Assembly: GCA_022709445.1 (NCBI GenBank)
Contig: JAKLIU010000051.1
Location: forward strand, 1-10,146
Direction of reading: 5' to 3'
DNA length: 10,146 bases
Source of the DNA: Spirochaetota bacterium
Lineage (GTDB): Bacteria; Spirochaetota; Spirochaetia; Treponematales; UBA12059
Shown here in pieces: positions 5,419 through 10,146 of the stretch; the first letter of the stretch is position 1, and each line of letters begins with the position of its first letter. The position numbers and the translations under genes are program-made. A model generated the notes under the pieces. It was not told the DNA's origin. It ran no database searches and saw nothing but the letters and a program-made list of their open reading frames with translations.

Positions 5419-5588
5419 ATCCGCCCGGCCCGTCGCCCCGTTCGGGCCGAGCCGGATCCGCGTACAGGATGCCGATACCGGCGTCGGCCGGGCCGTGTGG
5501 CCCTTCCGGCGGCCGTGGGGGCGCCCGGGTGTCCCAGAGGCCGCATGCGCCGCGAAGCTTCGCGGTCCGTGCGGTTCCCGAAATTTCC
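5419..5588 (+). promoter_or_regulatory. Structured rpmI-rplT spacer, candidate L20 control region
   Basis: This is the only long gap in the operon (183 nt). One nucleotide after the rpmI stop, ATCCG (5419-5423) and CGGCCCG (5426-5432) can pair with CGGGCCG (5443-5449) and CGGAT (5453-5457), giving a bulged hairpin. A second hairpin uses GCCGG (5487-5491) and CCGGC (5506-5510) around GCC-GTGT-GGC. A third is the palindrome at 5550-5565. None is followed by a T-tract and I see no convincing promoter. L20 represses its own operon by binding mRNA structures in both E. coli and B. subtilis, so an L20-binding element is a reasonable guess, but I cannot match it to a known leader class. Confidence 0.4.
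5550..5565 (+). repeat. 16-bp perfect palindrome upstream of rplT
   Basis: CCGCGAAGCTTCGCGG is perfectly self-complementary and ends 23 nt before the rplT Shine-Dalgarno sequence. In RNA it would make a stem with almost no loop unless it opens to a GAAGCTTC centre with a 4-bp stem. In DNA it could be a dimer-binding site. No T-tract follows, so it is not a terminator. Confidence 0.6.
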
Positions 5589-5601
5589 AAGGAGCGATAC
5601 C

Positions 5602-5961
5602 ATGCCTAGAGCAGTTGCAGGTACCAAGCGCAAGGACCACCGGAAGAAGATCCTCAAGCTCGCCAAGGGCTTCTGGGGACGCAGGTCCACCAACCACAAG
5701 ACCGCCAAGGACGCGGTCGCCAAGTCCCTGAGCTACGCCTACCGCGACCGGCGCGACCGGAAGGGCCAGTTCCGCAGGCTCTGGATCACCCGCATCAACG
5801 CGGCCTGCCGCGCCGAGGGCATCACGTACAGCCGCTTCGTCGAGGGCATGGCCAAGGCCAACGTCCAGGTCGACCGCAAGCTGCTGTCCGACATCGCCAT
5901 CCGCGATCCCCAGGCGTTCAAGGCCGTCGTCGAGCGCGTCAAGTCCGCGCTCTCGGCCTAA
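5602..5961 (+). CDS. rplT: 50S ribosomal protein L20
   Basis: L20 binds 23S rRNA early in assembly of the large subunit and is a known autorepressor of its own operon in other bacteria. The 119 residues have the basic N-terminal extension (MPRAVAGTKRKDHRKKILKL, then AKGFWGRRSTNHKTAKDAV) and the globular C-terminal half (RRLWITRINAACRAEG, then YSRFVEGMAKANVQVDRKLLSDIAI). Length is standard. The start is the ATG at 5602, with AAGGAG (5589-5594) 7 nt upstream. The open frame extends further upstream, but that part is the non-coding spacer. The next gene follows after only 6 nt. Confidence 0.98.
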   Translation: MPRAVAGTKRKDHRKKILKLAKGFWGRRSTNHKTAKDAVAKSLSYAYRDRRDRKGQFRRLWITRINAACRAEGITYSRFVEGMAKANVQVDRKLLSDIAIRDPQAFKAVVERVKSALSA

Positions 5962-5967
5962 GCCTCC

Positions 5968-6378
5968 ATGATCAGCCTCGAGCAGGTTCGCGCCCTCGAA
6001 GCGCGGGTGGAGAAGGCGGTCGCGCTGATCGCCTCGCTCCGTTCCGAGAACGCTTCCATGCGCGCCGGGCTGCTGGCCGCGGAGACGCGGGTGGCGGAGC
6101 TCGAGGCCCTGGTCGGCGAATTCCAGAAAGACCAGTCACGCATCGAGGAAGGCATCCTGGAGGCCCTGCGCAAGCTGGATTCCTTCGAGGATGCCGTCCA
6201 TGCGGCCGGAACGCCGGCGGCGGTCCCGGCGGCGGACGCCCCGGCGGCCGTCAAGCCGGCCCCCGCCCAGGGGGCGCGGCACGACGCCAGGCCCAAGGCG
6301 CCGGCGGCGGAACCGGAAGCCCCGGCTGCCGGCGCGCCCGCCACGGCCGACGAGGCCGGCGACCTCGACATCTTCTGA
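5968..6378 (+). CDS. Coiled-coil protein, ZapB-like, with acidic C-terminal tip
   Basis: The first 75 residues or so form one continuous heptad-type coiled coil (ISLEQVRALEARVEKAVALI, then ASLRSENASMRAG and ELEALVGEFQKDQ). This is like ZapB and related cell-division coiled coils. A disordered Ala/Pro-rich linker of about 45 residues follows, and then the acidic-hydrophobic tip GDLDIF. Placement directly before zapA suggests a partner role at the FtsZ ring, with the coiled coil forming dimers and the tip binding a partner. This is inference from layout and position; sequence similarity to E. coli ZapB is only general. There is no Shine-Dalgarno sequence (the ATG follows the rplT stop by 6 pyrimidine-rich nt), so translation probably depends on coupling. 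It is 136 residues, longer than E. coli ZapB because of the tail. Confidence 0.85.
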   Translation: MISLEQVRALEARVEKAVALIASLRSENASMRAGLLAAETRVAELEALVGEFQKDQSRIEEGILEALRKLDSFEDAVHAAGTPAAVPAADAPAAVKPAPAQGARHDARPKAPAAEPEAPAAGAPATADEAGDLDIF

Positions 6379-6385
6379 CGGCGGG

Positions 6386-6784
6386 ATGTCCATACAGACG
6401 GTTCGGGTCGAGTTGCTGGGCGCCTCGTTCGCCATACAGACCGACGAGAGCCGCGAGTACATAGAATCGGTGATGGCCTACCTGAGGGACAAGGTGGCCG
6501 CGGTCAAGGAGTCGACCCGCGTGGACGACCCGCTCAAGACCGCGATACTGGCCGGCATCTACCTGGTCGACGAGCTCTACCGGGAGCGCGTGGACGGGGC
6601 GGTGCGGGCCGGACTGGACGCCGGCGGCGCGGCCGGCGGCGACATTCCGGACGACGGGCTCTCGGCCGTCGCGGAACGACTGATCGCCCGCATCGACGAG
6701 TCGCTGGCAGTCCCGATGGAAGCCGCCGGCCCCGCCGCGGGAGCGATTCCGAAACCGGATGGAACGAACGGAGACAGACCATGA
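6386..6784 (+). CDS. zapA: Cell-division protein ZapA
   Basis: ZapA promotes bundling and stability of FtsZ filaments at midcell. Residues 1-65 or so match the family: a short beta strand pair (TVRVELLGASFAIQTDE), then a helix (SREYIESVMAYLRDKVAAVK), then AILAGIYLVDELYRE. An Ala/Gly-rich segment, a second helix (AVAERLIARIDESL) and a disordered tail follow. At 132 residues it is longer than common ZapA proteins of about 100. The ATG at 6386 is chosen because the fold begins there; the open frame upstream overlaps the coiled-coil gene in another frame. It starts 7 nt after that gene and its TGA overlaps the rpoZ ATG (ATGA at 6781-6784), a sign of translational coupling. Confidence 0.87.
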   Translation: MSIQTVRVELLGASFAIQTDESREYIESVMAYLRDKVAAVKESTRVDDPLKTAILAGIYLVDELYRERVDGAVRAGLDAGGAAGGDIPDDGLSAVAERLIARIDESLAVPMEAAGPAAGAIPKPDGTNGDRP

Positions 6785-6969
6785 GCATGCCCCTGGACGA
6801 GCTGATCGAGTACGAGGGAAACGCCTACGAGTTCACCGTGGCGGTCAACCGCCGCGCCTACCAGCTGGCCGTGCTTCGCACGCCCGAGGTGGAGAAGAAC
6901 AACGGCAAGGTGGTCTCCCTGGCCATGCGCAACGTCTTCACCAAGCAGATTGAGTACCGCTTCGAATAA
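6781..6969 (+). CDS. rpoZ: RNA polymerase omega subunit
   Basis: Omega helps the beta' subunit fold and join RNA polymerase. The 62-residue protein follows the pattern I associate with spirochaete omega: PLDELIEYEGNAYEFT, then VNRRAYQLA, an acidic loop (RTPEVEKNNGK), VVSLAMRNV and a Tyr-Arg end. RRA-x-Q is the conserved core of the family; the rest is shorter and more divergent than E. coli omega. The start is the ATG at 6781 in the ATGA overlap with zapA, with GGAG 7 nt upstream. A second ATG two codons later is possible. The miaA start lies inside its last codons. In organisms that have it, omega also contributes to ppGpp binding; the ligand residues cannot be judged here. Confidence 0.85.
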   Translation: MSMPLDELIEYEGNAYEFTVAVNRRAYQLAVLRTPEVEKNNGKVVSLAMRNVFTKQIEYRFE

Positions 6970-7906
6970 GGTCCTCGCGCTCTTCGGTCCCACCGCCTGC
7001 GGCAAGACCGAGCTGGTATCGAGGCTCTTCATCGACGACGGCCGGCCGCTCAGCGTGCCGGCCGTTCTCGTCTCCGCGGACGCCGTCCAGGTATACCGCG
7101 GCCTGGACATCGGCTCGGCCAAGCCCGACGCCGCCCTGCGCGGGCGCTTCCCCCACGAGCTGATCGACATCCTGGACCCGTCGGAGCCCTTCTCCGTGGG
7201 CGATTTCACCCGCCTGGCCGACGAGGCCTGCGAGAGGGCAGTCGCGCGGGGAGCGCTCCCGGTGCTCTCCGGCGGCACCGCCTACTACATCAGGGCCTTC
7301 ATCATGGGCGCTCCCCCGGCACCGCCCTCCGACCCTGTCACCCGGGCCTCGGTGGCGGCCGACCTGGCGTGCCGCGGGGCCGCCGCGCTCTGGGAAGAAC
7401 TCTCGCGGGTGGACCCGGCGAGCGCATCCCGGATCGCGCCCGCGGACGCCTACCGGATCTGCAGGGCCCTGGAAGTGCACCGGGCCTCGGGGCGGCCCCT
7501 GTCGTCCTTCGTGCCGTCCCGGGAGCCGCGTGCCCGCTGGGACGTCCTGTGCGTGGGACTCGAGCGGCCGCGCGAGGAGCTGTATGCCCGCATCGGCCGG
7601 CGGGTGGACGCCATGATGGCCGCGGGCCTGGAGGACGAACTGCACTCCCTCCTGGCGGCCGGCTACGGTCCCGGGGATCCCGGCATGCGCGCCATCGGCT
7701 ATGCCGAGTTCCTCTCCGCCGCCCCCGGCGAGTCCCGCGAGTCGGTCATCGAGCGCATCAAGATGAACACCCGCCGCTACGCCAAGCGCCAGTGCACCTT
7801 CATGCGCTCCCTCCCGGGCGTGCGCTGGCTGCGCATGCATGACGACGATCCCGCCGGCGACGCAGCCGCGGCGGCCGCCCTCGTGGGGGACTGGCTCTCC
7901 CGCTAG
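6950..7906 (+). CDS. miaA: tRNA dimethylallyltransferase MiaA
   Basis: MiaA transfers a dimethylallyl group from DMAPP to N6 of A37 in tRNAs that read codons beginning with U, which stabilises pairing and frame. The 318 residues contain the P-loop GPTACGKT at 13-20, the DAVQVYRGLDIGSAKP motif that holds the catalytic Asp and the substrate Gln/Arg, GGTAYYIRAFIMG, and the C-terminal RRYAKRQCTF motif. Length is typical. The start is taken as TTG at 6950, inside rpoZ with a 20-nt overlap; no other in-frame start lies before the P-loop. No good Shine-Dalgarno sequence is visible, so coupling to rpoZ translation is likely. The TAG stop at 7904-7906 overlaps the stop of the opposing transporter gene. 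Confidence 0.95.
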   Translation: MSTASNKVLALFGPTACGKTELVSRLFIDDGRPLSVPAVLVSADAVQVYRGLDIGSAKPDAALRGRFPHELIDILDPSEPFSVGDFTRLADEACERAVARGALPVLSGGTAYYIRAFIMGAPPAPPSDPVTRASVAADLACRGAAALWEELSRVDPASASRIAPADAYRICRALEVHRASGRPLSSFVPSREPRARWDVLCVGLERPREELYARIGRRVDAMMAAGLEDELHSLLAAGYGPGDPGMRAIGYAEFLSAAPGESRESVIERIKMNTRRYAKRQCTFMRSLPGVRWLRMHDDDPAGDAAAAAALVGDWLSR

Positions 7907-9315
7907 CGGTATCCGATGGCCACGGCCAGCATGAGCAGCCCCATGGTCAGCCCGAAGGCCGCCAGCTGCAGGAGCCAGGTGCGCCTGAACCAGGCCGGCC
8001 AGGACATGCCCACCAGGCCCAGCGAGATGAGCAGGACGGCATTGGTCGGGTACAGCATGTTGGAGAACCCGTCGCCGAAGGCATAGGCCTGCACCATCAC
8101 CTGCCGGCTCAGCCCGGTCAGGTCGGCCAGGGGCGCCAGGATGGGCATGACCAGGAAGGCCTTGGCCGTGCCCGAGCTGATGAAGAATTCCAGGAACAGG
8201 GTGAAGACGTACACCATGGCCGCGGCCCCGTAGTCCGACGCGCCGGCCACGGCGCTGGCGGCCGCGTGCAGGAGGCTGTCCATGACCATGCCGCTGACGA
8301 TGATGTGCTTGACCCCCATGGCCATCAGGATGAGGACCACTCCGGGCAGGAGCCCGGCGACGCCCCTCCCGAAGGCTCCCGCGGCTCGCCTGCCGCGGAG
8401 ACCGGCCGCGAAGCCCGCGCCGCAGCCGGCGAACAGGAAGAGCAGGGCCGTGATGGGCATGGAGAAGTCCGAGAGCGCCCCGGTCAGCGATACCGCCATC
8501 ACGGCGGCCAGTATGCCCGCCAGGGACAGGGCGAACACCGTGATGCCCCGCCTGACACGCGCCGGATCCAGGGGCGGGCCGTCCTCCGCGACCGGAGTCG
8601 TCGCGGTCGCCGCGATGCCCGGCCCGCGCTCCGACTTCCGGGCCAGGCGGATCAGCCAGGCCAGGTAGAGGCCGTAGACCAGGACGAAGACCAGGATGCG
8701 GAACGGGGCGCCTGAGAACACCGGCAGGCCGGCCAGGCGCTGGGCCGCCCCCAGGGTGAAGGGATTGGAGATGGCCGCGGCGAAGCCGAAGCCGGTGGCC
8801 AGGATGCTCATGCCCAGGCCGACCATCGGGGACCAGCCCATGGTGGCCGCCAGGGCAACCGCGACCGGCACCAGGGGGATCACCTCCTCGAAGATGCCCA
8901 TCAGCGAGCCGATCGACATGAAGAAGAGGGTGACCGCGGCCAGGAGCGCGTACTTCCTGCCGCCGGCCCGCCTGGCGAGCGCCTCCACGGTGCCCGTGAG
9001 TATTCCCGCCTCCTGGAGCACGGCGAACGAGCCGCCTATCGCCACGATGAACAGGATGATGGCGATGACGGCCGGGGCGTCGTCCGAGCCCAGCACCTCG
9101 ACGGGCGCGGCCAGCCAGCGCCAGGCGGGGTAGTCCGGCCGTTCGACGATCCGGTAGCTGCCCTCCACCACGGCGGACGCGCCGGTCCGGTCCATGGTGC
9201 CGGCGGGCACCACCCGGGTGAGGATGCCGGCGGCCATCATCAGGAAGAACAGGATGAAGAACCCCGTCAGGAACGACTTCAAGCCTATCGACGCGACCGC
9301 CCTGCGCTCAGCCAT
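7903..9315 (-). CDS. YfcC/DcuC-family membrane transporter
   Basis: This 470-residue inner-membrane protein has about ten to twelve hydrophobic segments and fits the YfcC branch of the DcuC-type (C4-dicarboxylate anaerobic carrier) family. Supporting motifs are an N-terminal LTRVVPAG after the first segment, GSFAVLQEAG, SIGSLMGIFEEVIPLVP, ISNPFTLGAAQRLAGLPVFS, EFFISSGTAKAFLVMP and AYAFGDGFSNMLYPTNAV. The last two recall family motifs around 'SGSGKA..MPI' and 'FGDGFTN-I-PT'. A cytoplasmic charged loop lies near residues 225-255. Substrates in this family are carboxylates, amino acids or peptides; the actual substrate cannot be read from the sequence. The start is the ATG at 9315 with GGGAGG (9323-9328) 7 nt upstream. 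It is a single gene, convergent with miaA and divergent from the small membrane-protein gene. Confidence 0.85.
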   Translation of the reverse strand: MAERRAVASIGLKSFLTGFFILFFLMMAAGILTRVVPAGTMDRTGASAVVEGSYRIVERPDYPAWRWLAAPVEVLGSDDAPAVIAIILFIVAIGGSFAVLQEAGILTGTVEALARRAGGRKYALLAAVTLFFMSIGSLMGIFEEVIPLVPVAVALAATMGWSPMVGLGMSILATGFGFAAAISNPFTLGAAQRLAGLPVFSGAPFRILVFVLVYGLYLAWLIRLARKSERGPGIAATATTPVAEDGPPLDPARVRRGITVFALSLAGILAAVMAVSLTGALSDFSMPITALLFLFAGCGAGFAAGLRGRRAAGAFGRGVAGLLPGVVLILMAMGVKHIIVSGMVMDSLLHAAASAVAGASDYGAAAMVYVFTLFLEFFISSGTAKAFLVMPILAPLADLTGLSRQVMVQAYAFGDGFSNMLYPTNAVLLISLGLVGMSWPAWFRRTWLLQLAAFGLTMGLLMLAVAIGYR

Positions 9316-9339
9316 GGCAGAACCTCCCGGATCCCGCGC

Positions 9340-9345
9340 AGTATA
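9340..9345 (-). promoter_or_regulatory. Possible -10 box of the transporter gene
   Basis: TATACT read on the minus strand, about 24 nt before the transporter ATG, leaves room for a short leader that carries the GGGAGG ribosome-binding site. I find no good -35 box at 16-18 bp, so this is only a candidate. Confidence 0.35.
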
Positions 9346-9393
9346 CACCCGTTCGGCCGCCGCGGGGGCTCCCCGTCGCCGGCCCCGCTCTGC

Positions 9394-9422
9394 TTGCCCC
9401 CGGGGGCCCGCATGGCTATACT
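9394..9422 (+). promoter_or_regulatory. Promoter of the COG2426-type gene, predicted leaderless
   Basis: TTGCCC at 9394-9399, a 17-bp spacer and TATACT at 9417-9422. The ATG follows 8 nt after the -10 box, so transcription should begin within a base or two of the start codon. The 8 nt (CCACCCCC) contain no Shine-Dalgarno sequence. Confidence 0.65.
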
Positions 9423-9430
9423 CCACCCCC

Positions 9431-9913
9431 ATGACCGTGTCGACCCTCCTCATCCTGGCAGTGCTTTCCTTCCTCCCCATATCCGAGCTCAGGGGCGCCA
9501 TACCCTTCGCCGTCGCCCGCGGGGTTCCCCTCCTGGAGGCGGCCCTTCTGGCTGTGTCCTTCAACGTACTGGTCGCACCCGTCGCCTTCCTGTTCCTGGA
9601 GACGGTCCACAAGCTCCTGTACAAGTGGGGCTTCTACCGGGGCGTCTTCGATCGCTTCGTGGCCAAGGCGCGGCTCAAGGTGCACGCCCAGGTGGAAAAG
9701 TACGGCTACTGGGGCCTGGCCCTGTTCGTTGCGATCCCCCTGCCGGTCACCGGGGCCTGGACCGGGGCCCTGGGCGCCTGGATCCTGGGCATGGACCGCA
9801 AGAAGGCCATGCTGGCCGTGGCCGCGGGCGTCGTGGTCGCCGGCGCCGTCGTGACCCTGGTGGTGGGACTGGGCATAGAGGCGCTCTCGCTGTTCCTCAA
9901 GACGACGTCCTAG
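9431..9913 (+). CDS. Small membrane protein, COG2426 / 'small multidrug export' family
   Basis: This 160-residue protein fits the family annotated as putative small multidrug export proteins (COG2426), whose transport role is weakly proven. It opens with a membrane segment leading into LPISELRGAIPFAVARG, the family's hallmark motif. A second segment follows (about 35-55), then an amphipathic cytoplasmic part (FYRGVFDRFVAKARLKVHAQ), a re-entrant or membrane segment with LFVAIPLPVTGAWTGALGAW, and a final segment near 123-150. The Pro-Leu-Pro and Gly-rich centre is typical. The start is the ATG at 9431; the longer open frame above it runs through the promoter region and looks non-coding. There is no Shine-Dalgarno sequence. 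The helicase gene begins 9 nt after its stop and is probably co-transcribed. Confidence 0.82.
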   Translation: MTVSTLLILAVLSFLPISELRGAIPFAVARGVPLLEAALLAVSFNVLVAPVAFLFLETVHKLLYKWGFYRGVFDRFVAKARLKVHAQVEKYGYWGLALFVAIPLPVTGAWTGALGAWILGMDRKKAMLAVAAGVVVAGAVVTLVVGLGIEALSLFLKTTS

Positions 9914-9922
9914 CGCGGCCGC

Positions 9923-10146
9923 ATGCACCTCGACTACCGCGCGGAACTCAACGACGAGCAGTACGACGCCGTCACCACCATCGAGGGGCCGCTGCTGATC
10001 ATAGCCGGGGCGGGCTCGGGCAAGACCCGCGTGATCACCTTCCGCGCGGCTTACATGCTTGAGCGCGGAGTGCCCCAGTCCGCCATCCTGGCCCTCACCT
10101 TCACCAACAAGGCCGCCAGGGAGATGGCCGAGCGCGTCAAGCACGT
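9923..10146 (+). CDS. UvrD/PcrA/Rep-type DNA helicase, N-terminal part (3' end outside window)
   Basis: The frame is open from the ATG at 9923 to the window end, giving 74 residues of what should be a protein of about 650-750. The opening is diagnostic of superfamily 1A helicases: the Q-motif LNDEQ at 9-13, Walker A AGAGSGKTR at 28-36 and motif Ia LTFTNKAAREM at 58-68. These enzymes unwind DNA 3'-5' in repair and replication restart. UvrD, PcrA and Rep cannot be told apart from this part. No Shine-Dalgarno sequence precedes the ATG; it is 9 nt after the stop of the COG2426-type gene. Confidence 0.95.
   Translation, partial: MHLDYRAELNDEQYDAVTTIEGPLLIIAGAGSGKTRVITFRAAYMLERGVPQSAILALTFTNKAAREMAERVKH

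Noticed and set aside
5419..5457. Hairpin directly after rpmI as a transcription terminator.
   Set aside because: No T-tract follows and essential genes lie downstream in the same operon, so a regulatory or processing structure is more likely.
8266..8715. Plus-strand open frames opposite the transporter gene.
   Set aside because: Low-complexity Arg/Gly/Asp/Pro-rich translations typical of the antisense of GC-rich membrane-protein genes, with no start context.
9194..9430. Longer N-terminus for the COG2426-type protein.
   Set aside because: The added part is basic, Pro-rich and opposite the start of the transporter gene. The family begins with the membrane segment right after the ATG at 9431.
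1..10146. CRISPR array, insertion sequence, prophage, toxin-antitoxin or defence system.
   Set aside because: I found no regularly spaced repeats, no transposase, integrase or phage-like product, and no small toxin/antitoxin pair. The tRNA-Arg 3' end has no nearby direct repeat that I could see suggesting an integrated element.

Overview
The window is GC-rich bacterial chromosome, with third codon positions almost always G or C. It is mostly conserved housekeeping genes. The best lineage guess is a high-GC member of the Spirochaetota. This rests on remembered family resemblance, not on a search. The divergent EF-G with a GHGSTGKT P-loop and DTPGSSDF switch II, the short omega subunit starting MSMPLDEL, and the opening of the UvrD-type helicase all look like spirochaete versions.

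Left part (1-3366): the 3' end of a large Lhr-type helicase gene reads rightward to position 760. It meets the EF-G-like gene (fusA family, minus strand, 812-2899) at a strong palindromic terminator whose U-tract serves fusA. The fusA promoter lies about 100 nt upstream of its start codon, leaving a leader that can fold. Divergent from it, a TTGACA/TATACA promoter drives tRNA-Pro(TGG) and tRNA-Arg(TCT). Neither tRNA gene encodes CCA.

Middle-left (3355-4502): two minus-strand genes of unrecognised family, a membrane protein of 210 aa and a helical protein of 144 aa. Each has a promoter whose -10 box ends 6 nt before the ATG, with no Shine-Dalgarno. They are probably read from leaderless mRNAs.

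Centre (4556-7906): one compact rightward operon, infC-rpmI-rplT-(coiled-coil protein)-zapA-rpoZ-miaA. It joins translation initiation, two 50S proteins, FtsZ-ring factors, the RNA polymerase omega subunit and a tRNA-modifying enzyme. All junctions are tight except the 183-nt rpmI-rplT gap, which is full of inverted repeats and is a candidate L20 control element.

Right (7903-10146): a YfcC/DcuC-type transporter on the minus strand shares a CTAG stop overlap with miaA. Divergent from it are a probable leaderless gene for a small COG2426-type membrane protein and, 9 nt later, the start of a UvrD/PcrA/Rep helicase cut by the window edge.

I see no phage, transposon, CRISPR array, toxin-antitoxin or defence locus. 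The observations most worth a second look are the leaderless promoters, the structured rpmI-rplT spacer, the EF-G lacking the switch II histidine, and the two unrecognised genes next to infC.
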